Below, piece by piece: positions 1 to 9,254 of a stretch of 64,000 nt of DNA. The DNA is from Leeuwenhoekiella sp044542075 (GTDB taxonomy: Bacteria > Bacteroidota > Bacteroidia > Flavobacteriales > Flavobacteriaceae): the NCBI RefSeq assembly GCF_044542075.1, contig NZ_JBITTU010000003.1:1-64000 (forward strand). The letters run 5' to 3'. Made by a program: the position numbers and the translations under genes. Below the pieces are notes generated by a model. The model saw nothing but the letters and a program-made list of their open reading frames with translations, did no database searches and was not told the origin of the DNA. The number at the start of each line of letters is the position of its first letter. Within the stretch, counting starts at the first letter, position 1.

Positions 1-1625
1 ACGGTATAGGTAAAGGTCTCATCACCTGCAAAGTCAGGAGCCGGGGTATAGTCAAAAGTACCGTCAGCGGCCATTACTACCGTACCACCATTGTCGGTAT
101 CATTGTTATAGGCATAGGTAGCAGCTGCGCTGTAGGTATCGTTAGTGCTTACATCTTCACTCAACAGGGTATCTTCTGTAGCGTTAAAGGTATCAGCTAC
201 GGCATCAGCTACGGGAGCTACCGTGATGGTAACACCTACTGTTTCAGTAGTACCATTTACATCAGTTACCGAATAGGTATAGGAATCAGCTCCGTTAAAG
301 TCCGGATTTGGTAAGTAGGTAATGGTACCATCGGCATTTAAGGTAATGGTTCCGTTTGCCGGATCAGTAGTTGCCGTAATGGTATAGTCTGTACCGTATG
401 TTCCCTGAAAGGTATCATTATCAAGTACAGCTGTAGTCACAGCAGTATCTTCTAACGTAGTATCAGCATCTGCTACAATATCTACTACCGGAGTGATGGT
501 AATAGTAGCAGTAGCGGTACTTGTTTTACCGTTAGCATCTGTGATGGTATAGGTAAAGCTATCAATACCATTGAAATCAGCATTTGGAGTATAAGTAAAT
601 GTACCTCCAATATTGACTATAGTAGTCCCATTAGTTGCAGCCGTCTCAATAGCTGCCGTAGTTGGTTCCGTTCCTAAATCATCAATTCCACTTCCATTAT
701 CAGCAAATAAGTTACCCGTTACAGCAATGTCTTCATTAGTTGTAAAGGCATCGTCTACCGCGTCAGGAGTAGCAATAATAGTTATAGTAGCAGTAGCGTT
801 ACTGGTTTGTCCATTAGTATCTGTTATGGTGTAGGTAAAGCTATCAATACCATTAAAATCATCATTTGGAGTGTAGGTAAATGTACCGTCAGGATTGACT
901 ACTGCTGTTCCGTTAGTTGCAGCCGTTTGTATAGATGCAACTGTAGGAAGTGAGCCCAAATCATCAGTTCCGTTTCCATTATTTGCGAATAAATTTCCTG
1001 AAACTTGAGTGTCTTCATTTGTAGTAAAACTATCATTCGCAGCATCTGGAGTTGCAATCACAGTTACTGTTGCTGTAGCTGTACTTATTTGTCCGTTTGT
1101 ATCTGTTATGGTATATTCAAAGCTATCAGTGCCATTAAAGTTTTCATTTGGTAAATAAGTATATGTGCCATTTGGATTTACGGTAACATTACCATTAGTC
1201 GCCGCCGTCTCTAAAATAGCTGTGGTAGGGAGCGATCCTAAATCATCTGTTCCGTTTCCATTATCATCAAATAAATTTCCTGAAACTTGAGTATCTTCAA
1301 AAGTTGTGAATAAATCATCTACTGCATCGGGGGTAGGTGTGATAGTTATGGTAGCAGTAGCGGTACTTGTTTGACCGTTAGCATCTGTAATGGTATAAGT
1401 GAAAGTATCTACACCATTAAAGTTTGCATTTGGAGTATATGTAAAGTTGCCATTTGCATTTACAATCAGAGTTCCGTTTGTAGTTCCTGTAGTAAGTGCT
1501 GCTGTGGTAGGAGTAACTCCCAAATCATCTGTTCCATTTCCATTATCTGCAAATAAGTTTCCATCTACAGCTGTATCTTCATTTGTAGTAAAAGCATCAT
1601 CTACAGCATCAGGAGTAGGTATAAC
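1..1625 (-). repeat. Tandem ~94-residue cadherin/Ig-like repeats (period 282 bp)
   Basis: The segment encodes at least six consecutive beta-sandwich units with the shared pattern VDDxFTTNEDTxVxGNLF, then NGTFTYTPN, FNGxDSFTYTITDxNGQTS and TATITI. Equivalent bases recur at about 449, 731, 1013, 1295 and 1577, exactly 282 bp apart; the unit nearest base 1 is 276 bp. The series continues past the window edge. These are the 'tandem-95' type bacterial Ig/cadherin repeats. Confidence 0.85.
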
Positions 1626-4600
1626 AGTTATGTTTAAACTAGCTGTATCATTTGCACCACCGTCTGTAATTGTATAGGTTATTGCAGGTAACGTCCCATT
1701 GTAATCTAAAGAAGGGATAAATGAGTAGCTACCATTAACGTTTATAGTAAGTGTTCCTACTCCATCTATAAAAGCAGGGTCTCCTGCAGTATAAGAAACT
1801 CCATTAAATGTAAAAGATACGATGGTTAATAGATCTCCATCTGCATCAGTGTCATTTTGCAATAAATCATCTGCAGTGTCATCTACTACATTGATAGCTA
1901 CATCCTCAAAAGTGGTATTTGAGTTATCTATAGCTACAGGTAGACCATTTACTGAAAGAAGGGCAGGAGGGGTTGAGGCTGTAAAATCACATATGTAACT
2001 ATTATCTGTTACGATAACTTGATACTGGTAGTTGTCGTGTGAGTAAGGGACAGCAGTTAAGGTAAGTGTAGAAGTTGTGGTTCCTGAGTAAATTCCTGTA
2101 TTAGCTAAATCAGTAAATGTAACTCCATTATCTGTACTTAGTTGCCATTGAAAATTAAGCGTTGCGCCCGAAGCATCTACTGAAAAAGTAGCGTTTTCAC
2201 CTTCGTTGATTAATTGATCAGCAGGTTGAACATCAATAACCGGAGCTGCACCAGCTGTAGTAACATTTGCATTTGTACCCGGGTAGGCTGCGCCAATAAC
2301 AGTACCATCTGTGTTTACAGCAGGTGGATTACCAGTGCCGTAATATCCGTTTCCGTCTGCATCTGCAGTACCTGAATTATATGCTTCATTTGCATCATTA
2401 CAACCATCTCCATCAGAATCACTATCATATTGATCTATTATTCCATCTAAATCTGTATCAAAATTATCATCAACAAAATCTGAATTTGAATCTACAAAAC
2501 CTGTGGAGTCAGAATCTTTATAATTTGGTATTCCATCTCCATCAGAATCGAGAGTGGGATCAACACCTCCATTTTCTGCAGTATCTAAAATACCATCATT
2601 ATCATCATCGAGGTCTATAGCATCTGCAACACCATCACCATCTGTATCTTGAATATCTCTGTAATCAACGTCTCCACCTGTATTTACATCAGCGTCTTCA
2701 TCAGGGAAGTTATCTGCCTGAGTGTCATCAAGAATCCCATTTACATCAACATAGGTGTCTGCATTGTCAAAATTATTATCTAAACCATTATTACCCACAG
2801 CGGTATTAGTCTGGCCATCATTATCTGTATCTGCAGTGGCATTGCCAGCTTCAACGATATCAAATAGAAAATCATTATCTGAATCTAAATCTAAATAATC
2901 AGGAACATCTGTACCATCTGTATTTACAGGTATAATAGGTATACCTACATTATCTGTGGAATCATACGCGTCATCAAGACCATCTTTATCAGTATCGACC
3001 TCTAAACGCGGTCTGTATCCTAATGTGCTTTGACCTTCAACATTATCTGGTATTGTATCATCATCAGAATCTAAATCTAAATAATCAGGAAGTCCATCCC
3101 CATCTGTATCTGGTACAGGTAAAGGTATCCCTACATTATCTAGCGGGGTATCAGCATTACCTTCACGGTCGTCGTAAGGGTCTAAAATATCTGCAAGACC
3201 ATCTGCATCTGCATCATTAGCAATACCGGCACCATAACGACCATCTCCACCCGCATCTGTACCGCCGGCTTCTATAGCATCTACAATACCATCATTGTCT
3301 GAATCTAAATCAATAAAATCTGGGTTATTAGTACCTGCGGTATTCGGAATCGCAAGATTTGAGTCTGTAGAGGTTTGATCTGTAGTTACAGCCAGTGGAA
3401 TACCATTGTCATTAACTTCGGTATTATCTAAAACTCCTATTCCCGGTTGACCGTTTCCATCAGGATCGTCTATACCACCTGCTTCGCGATAGTCTGGAAT
3501 ACCATCATTATCTGTGTCTAAATCAAAATAATTAGGAATACCATCCCCGTCTTTATCTGAAGGATTTGTTCTTGGGTTATTATCTCCATCTTCGTTGAAA
3601 TCTTCATCAGTATCCAAAATACCATCATTATCATCGTCTAAGTCAACGATGTCATTAATGCCGTCACCATCATTATCTTGCGCTGAAGCTTCTCTCCAGT
3701 CTCTATCGCCACCAGCAGGGTCTAAATCTGGCTGGTCATTTGGCGTTTGACCGCCATTTGTAGCATTACCGGCAGCTCCTGTTCCAGAAACAGTATCGTA
3801 AATATCAGCGAGCCCATCACCATCAGAATCGGTAAATTGATTTGGCTCAAGAATACCATCAGCCCGCTGAGTAAATAAATCATCTGCAGTAGTATTGTTT
3901 TCTAGATAGTCAAGAATACCATCATTTTCAGAATCTACATCTGCGTAATCTGGGGCAGAACCCCCATCTGTGTTTGTATATCCTATACCTGCGCCCCCGT
4001 TATCTACATCATATGCATTATCTATACCGTCGCTATCTGTATCTATTCCTGATGGTGCAACATAGGCTGAAGTTGATTGACCTTCTATATTATCAATAAT
4101 ACCATCATTGTCAATATCTATATCCAGGTAATTCTTAATCCCGTCACTATCTCTATCTTGATTAAAACCGAAACTATCTAAAACATTGCCGCCAAAATCA
4201 CGATCATTTGTATCTGCAAGACCATCTTCATCACTATCTGCAGGAGTTCCTGTGCCTACAATACCATTGTTATCACCGTCAACTATTTGAAAGTTTCCTT
4301 CAAAAGTATCTGGTAAACCATCACCATCAGAATCAAGATCCAAATAGTTAGGTAATACATCTGTATCTGAATTTAGAAAAGCAGGAAATGTAACTTCAGC
4401 ATCAATAGCATCGTGCCACCCATTATTGTCTGTGTCTGCAATGCCATCAACTATTCCGTCGTTATTTGTGTCGTTATAAGAATTGTTATTTGAAAAGGCT
4501 TCTGTTGTATCTGATAGACCATCATTGTCTGAATCTCTATCAAGAAAGTCGTAAAGAGTCGTTTTTATATCTGAGGAGGCATCCGTATTTCGTACTGTAA

Positions 4601-7600
4601 AATTAGGTGTGCCGCTATCTACTGAAGTTTCTAAGAAATCTGCAAAACCATTTGTGCCAAAAGTTGTGGTGTCTACAAGACCGTCGTTATCTGTATCTGC
4701 AAGACCAGCCTCAAGAATATCTGGAATAGCGTCATTATCTGCATCCAGATCTAAATGGTTAGGTACACCATCACCATCAAAGTCAAAACCTGCGGCTATA
4801 CCATTAGCATCAAGTGCAGCAAAATCTGCATCTAGATAGTTAGGCAAACCATCAGCATCAGCGTCTGCAGTTGGGTCTGTACCTTGTCCTTCAATAGTAT
4901 CTAGAATACCGTCGTTGTCTGAATCTAAATCATTAATATCTGCGATACCATCACCGTCTGAATCTGCATTAATTACCAGTGTTAGTGTAGAAGAGGCTGA
5001 TCCTGAGTTTCCGTCTGTAATAGAATAGGTGGCGACAGGTACAGGACCAAAATAATCTAGCTCAGGAATAAACTCATAGCTTCCGTTATCATTTATTTGT
5101 AATGTTCCTATTCCAATAATAGGGGCTACATTATTTGCATTATAGATTGTAGCGTTGTTGGCTATTGTAAAAGTCGTTACTTCAAGAGCATCGTTATCAA
5201 TATCTGTGTCATTGCTTAATATGCCATTAATAGCATTAACTGTAAGTGTTGTATTTTCTCTAGTAGAATTGATGTCAGGATTGGCAATAGGATTATCATT
5301 AACAGGATTTACTGTTATGATTTCATTTGCTGTATCAGTACCACCATTACCATCACTTATTGTATATGGAAACGTGACATTGCCGTTAAAATCTGGAGCT
5401 GGAGTAAAGGTAATTGTCTCATTAGCCGCGATAGTAACTGTACCGTTAGTGACCGCTATAGTTTGAGCGGTTCCAGGAGTTAGAATTGTCCCATTAATCT
5501 GTGTAATTGTTAAAATATCATTATCAGCATCAGAATCTCCGTTTAATGGTGTTAGCGTTATAGCAGTATCTTCATTAGTGTTGTAGTTGTCGTCGACAGC
5601 AACAGGATTGTCATTAACTGCATTAACTGTAATAATTTCATTTGCAGTTGCAGAACCACCATTACCGTCACTTATTACGTAAGGAAACGTAACTGCACCA
5701 TTAAAGTCAGGTGCTGGAGTAAAGGTAATTATTCCATTAGATGCTATAGATACAGAACCATTTGTTACCGCAATAGTTTGTGCCGTTCCCGGAGTTAAAT
5801 TTGTACCATTTATAGAAGTAATGCTTAGTAAATCGTTATCAACATCAGAATCTCCAGTTAGTGGAGTTAATATTACAGGCGTATCTTCACTTGTAGTGTA
5901 ACTGTCGTTTACAGCTACTGGGTTGTCATTTACAGGAGTTATGCTAATTACCTGATTTGCGGTTGCAGAACCGCCGTTACCATCACTTATTCTGTATGGA
6001 AAAGTCACACTTCCATTAAAATTTAAAGCAGGAGTAAATGTGATAATTCCGTTAGCAGCAATTGTTACTACACCATTAGGGACGTTAATAGTTTGCACTG
6101 TTCCCGGAGTTAAATTCGTGCCATTTATTGATGTAATTGTTAATGGATCATTGTCCACATCAGAATCTCCAGTTAGGGGTGTTAATATAACTGAAGTATC
6201 TTCATCTGTAGTATAATTATCAGTTACTGCAATTGGTGCATCATTAACAGAAACCATCGTTAACGTGAGATTTGCAGTATCTGTTATTCTGCCATCACTT
6301 ATTGTATAAGTGATTGCAGGTATAGTACCTACAAAATTTGGGGCAGGAGTAAATAGATAACTTCCATTTGCATTTATTTGTAATGTACCTACTCCTGTAA
6401 CTGTAGCGTTTGCTCCGGGTAAATTTGATATGCCATTAAATGTAAATGCGGTTATAGTTATTGTATTCCCATCTGCATCAGTATCATTTTGCAATAAATC
6501 ATTAGGGCTATCATTCGCAACGTTACGTGGCGTGTCTTCAATTACCGTATTAGTATCATCAACAGCAACAGGCCTTCTATTTACTGTTAAGCTTGCGGGC
6601 GTAGATGTAACAGGGGTACATATATAATTTGCACTAGTAAGTATAACTCGATAACGGTTATTATTGAATGAGAAATTTACATTTGAAAGATTTAAAGTAG
6701 CGGTATTTACACCAGAGTATATGCCGCCATTAGAAAGATTTGTAAATGTATTTCCTGCATCTGTACTTAATTGCCATTGGTACGATAAAGAAGCCCCTGT
6801 AGCTGTAATTGAATACTGCGTATTTTGTCCTTCATCTATAAGCTTATTGGTAGGTTGTACACTTACTACAGGGGCTGCACCGGCTGTAGTTACTCGTGTA
6901 TTCGTGCCTGGATAAGTAGCTCCTTGTACTGTTCCGCTTGGGTTAGTCGCAGGAGGGTTTCCTGTTCCGTAATATCCATTGCCATCTCCATCAGCAGTTG
7001 CAGAATTGTAAGCTTCATTTGCGTCAGAACAGCCATCATTATCTGAATCTGAATCGAGGAAGTCTGGTATATTGTCGTTGTCTGAGTCCTGACTTTTACA
7101 AGCTGCTAAAATTAATTCTATACCGTCCCCATTACCTGGTCCAACGGCAACAATATCTAATGTAAAACTACTTAGAGTTCCTTGTACTTGCAAGGATCCT
7201 GCGGCAGTACTGTTAGCGTCATTTTGACCGCTTTCTGCAGTATATGATGTAGCACCAGATGTTGGATAGTTTGCGCCACCATCTCTCACTGTATTGGAGG
7301 TAACTAGAAAATCATCTGTTCCTGCTAAGCGTTTCCACCGGCCGTTTCTAAGATTTATACTTGCAGAATTTTGGGTGGTGCCTTGGGCACCACCTATACG
7401 ATCAAAATGTATAACAGGATTCAAAACCTCAATTGGAGTTCCTGCAGCGTTTACAAAATTTACTGTTATGGTATTACCTGATAAATAAACACCTTCAAGA
7501 GAAGCTTGATTTCCAAGGGCTTCAGACCAAAAATTTTGATTATTAAAATTTCCTGCAGTGAAGGCTGTTGTGCTATTTGTAGTTACGTTAGCAATAACAC

Positions 7601-8321
7601 CATTACCATAATTATAACTTGCAGTGGTACCAGATCGAGCCCAGCTTTGTGATGGTGAAGGTGTACATTTGCCTTCGACACTATCTAAAATGCCATCATT
7701 ATCATTATCAACATCTGTTATATTAGGTATGCCGTCATTATCTGAATCTAATAGGGGATTTTGCGAAGATTTTATAACGTAATCAATTGCTATATCTGAA
7801 GCATAATTAGAACCTCTTATAGCTTCAAAGCGAACAAGTATATTTTGACCATCATATGCACTTAAATCAATTAATCTATTAAACCATTGATCTCCTTGAT
7901 CTCCAGTAATTGTAGCTACAGTTGTAAATGATCCTCCTGCGTTTGTGCTAATCTGTATGTTTAGTGTACCCATGCTAGCACCATACATATGGTAATCAAA
8001 TAATAGTGCTGAGTTAATTTGATTTGTAAAATCAAATTGTTTTTGTAGCCATGCTCTATCTCCAGGTGCTACGGGTGCAGATGTTTCTAGATATAGGTAA
8101 AATAATCCAGAAGAACCAGTGGTTGGCCCTGTAGGTAATTGACTTGTTCTAGAAGGTGGCGGACCACTTAATCTCGACCAATCTTGCTGATCACCACCAA
8201 CATTTACCCAACCATCAAAATTAGTTTCAAAACTATCCTGAGCATTCAATTTTTGATTAAATGAGGACAAAACTAAACTAAGAATTATGTATAAAAGAAA
8301 TTGAAAAGTAATTTTATTCAT
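1..8321 (-). CDS. Giant secreted multidomain surface protein (MAM, Ig-like, cadherin-like and TSP3 repeats), C-terminus outside window
   Basis: The frame is open from the ATG at 8321 to base 1, giving at least 2,773 residues. The N-terminus is a Sec signal peptide (hydrophobic to about residue 26, then NAQDS). Residues about 30-185 match a MAM domain (DWSRL, TGP, YHMYGASMG, AIDYV). Then come a short TSP3 stretch (187-213), a beta-rich domain (214-404), more TSP3 and a motif around NDGCSDANEAYN, an Ig-like module (about 475-580), and five cadherin-like units of roughly 105 residues to about 1110. A TSP3 array of about 860 residues (1116-1974) follows, then a second copy of the NEAYN/Ig-like/cadherin module and at least six repeats of about 94 residues. 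By family knowledge, such flavobacterial proteins are usually exported by the type IX system through a C-terminal sorting domain; that part is not visible here. Adhesion or matrix binding is inferred, not shown. Confidence 0.9.
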   Translation of the reverse strand, partial: MNKITFQFLLYIILSLVLSSFNQKLNAQDSFETNFDGWVNVGGDQQDWSRLSGPPPSRTSQLPTGPTTGSSGLFYLYLETSAPVAPGDRAWLQKQFDFTNQINSALLFDYHMYGASMGTLNIQISTNAGGSFTTVATITGDQGDQWFNRLIDLSAYDGQNILVRFEAIRGSNYASDIAIDYVIKSSQNPLLDSDNDGIPNITDVDNDNDGILDSVEGKCTPSPSQSWARSGTTASYNYGNGVIANVTTNSTTAFTAGNFNNQNFWSEALGNQASLEGVYLSGNTITVNFVNAAGTPIEVLNPVIHFDRIGGAQGTTQNSASINLRNGRWKRLAGTDDFLVTSNTVRDGGANYPTSGATSYTAESGQNDANSTAAGSLQVQGTLSSFTLDIVAVGPGNGDGIELILAACKSQDSDNDNIPDFLDSDSDNDGCSDANEAYNSATADGDGNGYYGTGNPPATNPSGTVQGATYPGTNTRVTTAGAAPVVSVQPTNKLIDEGQNTQYSITATGASLSYQWQLSTDAGNTFTNLSNGGIYSGVNTATLNLSNVNFSFNNNRYRVILTSANYICTPVTSTPASLTVNRRPVAVDDTNTVIEDTPRNVANDSPNDLLQNDTDADGNTITITAFTFNGISNLPGANATVTGVGTLQINANGSYLFTPAPNFVGTIPAITYTISDGRITDTANLTLTMVSVNDAPIAVTDNYTTDEDTSVILTPLTGDSDVDNDPLTITSINGTNLTPGTVQTINVPNGVVTIAANGIITFTPALNFNGSVTFPYRISDGNGGSATANQVISITPVNDNPVAVNDSYTTSEDTPVILTPLTGDSDVDNDLLSITSINGTNLTPGTAQTIAVTNGSVSIASNGIITFTPAPDFNGAVTFPYVISDGNGGSATANEIITVNAVNDNPVAVDDNYNTNEDTAITLTPLNGDSDADNDILTITQINGTILTPGTAQTIAVTNGTVTIAANETITFTPAPDFNGNVTFPYTISDGNGGTDTANEIITVNPVNDNPIANPDINSTRENTTLTVNAINGILSNDTDIDNDALEVTTFTIANNATIYNANNVAPIIGIGTLQINDNGSYEFIPELDYFGPVPVATYSITDGNSGSASSTLTLVINADSDGDGIADINDLDSDNDGILDTIEGQGTDPTADADADGLPNYLDADFAALDANGIAAGFDFDGDGVPNHLDLDADNDAIPDILEAGLADTDNDGLVDTTTFGTNGFADFLETSVDSGTPNFTVRNTDASSDIKTTLYDFLDRDSDNDGLSDTTEAFSNNNSYNDTNNDGIVDGIADTDNNGWHDAIDAEVTFPAFLNSDTDVLPNYLDLDSDGDGLPDTFEGNFQIVDGDNNGIVGTGTPADSDEDGLADTNDRDFGGNVLDSFGFNQDRDSDGIKNYLDIDIDNDGIIDNIEGQSTSAYVAPSGIDTDSDGIDNAYDVDNGGAGIGYTNTDGGSAPDYADVDSENDGILDYLENNTTADDLFTQRADGILEPNQFTDSDGDGLADIYDTVSGTGAAGNATNGGQTPNDQPDLDPAGGDRDWREASAQDNDGDGINDIVDLDDDNDGILDTDEDFNEDGDNNPRTNPSDKDGDGIPNYFDLDTDNDGIPDYREAGGIDDPDGNGQPGIGVLDNTEVNDNGIPLAVTTDQTSTDSNLAIPNTAGTNNPDFIDLDSDNDGIVDAIEAGGTDAGGDGRYGAGIANDADADGLADILDPYDDREGNADTPLDNVGIPLPVPDTDGDGLPDYLDLDSDDDTIPDNVEGQSTLGYRPRLEVDTDKDGLDDAYDSTDNVGIPIIPVNTDGTDVPDYLDLDSDNDFLFDIVEAGNATADTDNDGQTNTAVGNNGLDNNFDNADTYVDVNGILDDTQADNFPDEDADVNTGGDVDYRDIQDTDGDGVADAIDLDDDNDGILDTAENGGVDPTLDSDGDGIPNYKDSDSTGFVDSNSDFVDDNFDTDLDGIIDQYDSDSDGDGCNDANEAYNSGTADADGNGYYGTGNPPAVNTDGTVIGAAYPGTNANVTTAGAAPVIDVQPADQLINEGENATFSVDASGATLNFQWQLSTDNGVTFTDLANTGIYSGTTTSTLTLTAVPYSHDNYQYQVIVTDNSYICDFTASTPPALLSVNGLPVAIDNSNTTFEDVAINVVDDTADDLLQNDTDADGDLLTIVSFTFNGVSYTAGDPAFIDGVGTLTINVNGSYSFIPSLDYNGTLPAITYTITDGGANDTASLNITVIPTPDAVDDAFTTNEDTAVDGNLFADNGNGTDDLGVTPTTAALTTGTTNGTLIVNANGNFTYTPNANFNGVDTFTYTITDANGQTSTATATITITPTPDAVDDLFTTFEDTQVSGNLFDDNGNGTDDLGSLPTTAILETAATNGNVTVNPNGTYTYLPNENFNGTDSFEYTITDTNGQISTATATVTVIATPDAANDSFTTNEDTQVSGNLFANNGNGTDDLGSLPTVASIQTAATNGTAVVNPDGTFTYTPNDDFNGIDSFTYTITDTNGQTSNATATITIIATPDAVDDAFTTNEDIAVTGNLFADNGSGIDDLGTEPTTAAIETAATNGTTIVNIGGTFTYTPNADFNGIDSFTYTITDANGKTSTATATITITPVVDIVADADTTLEDTAVTTAVLDNDTFQGTYGTDYTITATTDPANGTITLNADGTITYLPNPDFNGADSYTYSVTDVNGTTETVGVTITVAPVADAVADTFNATEDTLLSEDVSTNDTYSAAATYAYNNDTDNGGTVVMAADGTFDYTPAPDFAGDETFTYT
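1620..2432 (-). repeat. Second copy of a duplicated ~270-residue module
   Basis: This encodes, in order, SDGDGCNDANEAYN, GYYGTGNPP, TTAGAAPV, an Ig-like module with FQWQLSTDNG, and a cadherin-like unit containing NDTDADGD. The same order of motifs occurs at about 6250-7062, a constant offset of about 4.63 kb, so this is a distant intragenic duplication. Confidence 0.75.
2400..4975 (-). repeat. Thrombospondin type 3 calcium-binding repeat array
   Basis: On the minus strand this stretch encodes a long run of Asp-rich motifs of the type DxDxDGxxD (for example DSDNDGILD, DSDGDGLPD, DADADGLAD), more than twenty in number, covering about 860 residues. TSP3 motifs bind calcium and form extended rigid rods. 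The plus-strand reading frames rich in His, Leu and Gln here are antisense to this array and are not genes. Confidence 0.85.
5290..6240 (-). repeat. Three ~105-residue cadherin-like repeats (period 315 bp)
   Basis: Three consecutive units share VNDNPVAVNDSYTTSEDT, SITSINGTNLTPGT, ITFTPAPDFNG and YxISDGNGGSATAN. The EDT position recurs at about 5570, 5885 and 6200, exactly 315 bp apart. They are flanked by more divergent units at about 6250-6575 and 4980-5290. Confidence 0.8.
6250..7062 (-). repeat. First copy of the duplicated ~270-residue module
   Basis: Matches the module at about 1620-2432: NDGCSDANEAYN, GYYGTGNPPATN, TTAGAAPVV, YQWQLSTDAG and the NDTDADGN cadherin-like unit follow in the same order. 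Identical short DNA blocks (such as TTGCCATTG at 6771 versus 2142) keep the offset near 4,629 bp. Confidence 0.75.
7767..8237 (-). other. MAM-like domain in the giant surface protein
   Basis: The segment encoding residues about 30-185 shows the MAM pattern: FETNFDGW near the start, DWSRLSGPP, a TGP motif, FDYHMYGASMGTL, a GDQGDQW motif, and a closing RFEAIRGS...DIAIDYV. MAM domains are best known from animal cell-surface proteins, where they mediate adhesion. They also occur in secreted flavobacterial proteins. The cysteines typical of animal MAM domains are absent. Confidence 0.75.
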
Positions 8322-8753
8322 AGAGTAGAAGATTATGTTGGGAATTCTTTTCTTACGAATTAATGTAAGAGTATCGTCAAAACTAACAATGCGTGTTAAT
8401 ATCTAAGGTGTTTTGTTGATAAACAACACTTAAATATCGTTAAATATACGGAATAAAGCGATAAGGGGTTTTTTTACTCTTGTAGGATTTAATATTATTT
8501 AGTAGGAAAAATCAACAACCATTGAAGATTATTAATAGAACCTATACTATTTTAAATACTTTATTGTTTCTAATAATATTAATGATGTATTTTCTAGGAT
8601 TTGGAAAGATTCTTTAAGCATTATTATTATGTTAAATTTTCGAAAATATTTTTTGCAATCGTTGTCGCAACATGCCAGAAATGCTTTTTTAGGATTTTTA
8701 TAGGATATTTCTATATAAAGAGCTTGTATCTTCTTAAGATAAAAATGTATGTT
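8322..8753. other. Divergent intergenic region
   Basis: About 430 bp of AT-rich sequence between the divergent starts of the giant surface protein and the GreA/GreB-type gene. Apart from the minus-strand -7 element, no gene, RNA or strong hairpin is seen. Open frames in it have no coding character. Confidence 0.6.
8378..8385 (-). promoter_or_regulatory. Putative -7 element for the giant surface protein gene
   Basis: Read on the minus strand the bases are TAGTTTTG, matching the Bacteroidota -7 consensus TAnnTTTG, and lie 57 bp before the ATG at 8321. No clear TTG box is seen 17-19 bp further upstream. Confidence 0.45.
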
Positions 8754-9254
8754 ATGAGTAGAGGATTTGTAAAAGAAGATGATCAAGAAGAGGCTCCAAT
8801 AATTCCACCACGAGCATCGCTTCCAGTAGGGGAAATTAACTATGTTACAAAAAAGGGGTTGATGGCCTTAAAAACCGAAAAAGTACATTTAGAAAATCAA
8901 ATTCTCAATCTATCTGAAATCGATGAACGCGAATTAAGGCGTTCAAAAGCTGTTATCGTAGGTAAATTACAATTGCTCAATGAGCGGTTGCTATCTGCTC
9001 GTGTTTTAGAAAATACAGAAAGTGGCGAAGTGCGTTTTGGAGCCACAGTGAGTTACCAAATAGAACCTAACTCAAAGCTTAATACCATAACAATTGTAGG
9101 GGTAGATGAGGCAGATGTAAAAAAATTAAAAATTTCGTTTACAGCACCTATAGCTAAAGCTTTAATGGGAAAAAAAGTAGGTGAGATAGCAGAATTAAAA
9201 TTAGGTAATGAGACGAGACTTTTGAAAATTAAAGACATTCGTTACACTAATTAG
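8754..9254 (+). CDS. GreA/GreB family transcription elongation factor
   Basis: The 166-residue product matches the Gre-factor family, which rescues backtracked RNA polymerase by stimulating transcript cleavage. The N-terminus (MSRGFVKEDDQEE, PPRA) is typical of GreB-like proteins of Bacteroidota. Residues about 32-90 form the predicted coiled coil, and residues about 95-166 the FKBP-like domain with APIAKALMGKKVGE. The start at 8754 was chosen because conservation begins at MSRGF; an ATG three codons upstream is possible, and the longer frame back to 8601 is AT-rich non-coding sequence. The gene converges on the next one with an 8-bp overlap. Whether it acts as GreA, GreB or a related regulator cannot be decided from sequence. 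Confidence 0.88.
   Translation: MSRGFVKEDDQEEAPIIPPRASLPVGEINYVTKKGLMALKTEKVHLENQILNLSEIDERELRRSKAVIVGKLQLLNERLLSARVLENTESGEVRFGATVSYQIEPNSKLNTITIVGVDEADVKKLKISFTAPIAKALMGKKVGEIAELKLGNETRLLKIKDIRYTN

Noticed and set aside
1..7100. CRISPR-like regularly spaced repeats
   Set aside because: The repeats are 282 or 315 bp protein-domain repeats in an open reading frame, not short direct repeats with unique spacers.
613..7488. Several plus-strand open frames of 60-103 codons in the first 7.5 kb
   Set aside because: They lie antisense to the giant surface protein, repeat with its domain period and have biased compositions (His/Leu/Gln or Val/Ser runs) produced by the opposite-strand repeats.
8601..8753. 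Longer N-terminus for the GreA/GreB-type gene
   Set aside because: The extension is AT-rich and hydrophobic/Phe-rich, unlike Gre factors; family similarity begins at MSRGF (8754).
8322..8753. tRNA or small RNA gene in the largest intergenic gap
   Set aside because: No cloverleaf, CCA end, TTCGA loop or strong terminator was found in this or the other intergenic gaps.
8547..8786. Minus-strand 79-codon frame upstream of the Gre-type gene
   Set aside because: Low-complexity Lys/Ile/Phe-rich composition of AT-rich intergenic DNA; it overlaps the true start of the Gre-type gene.
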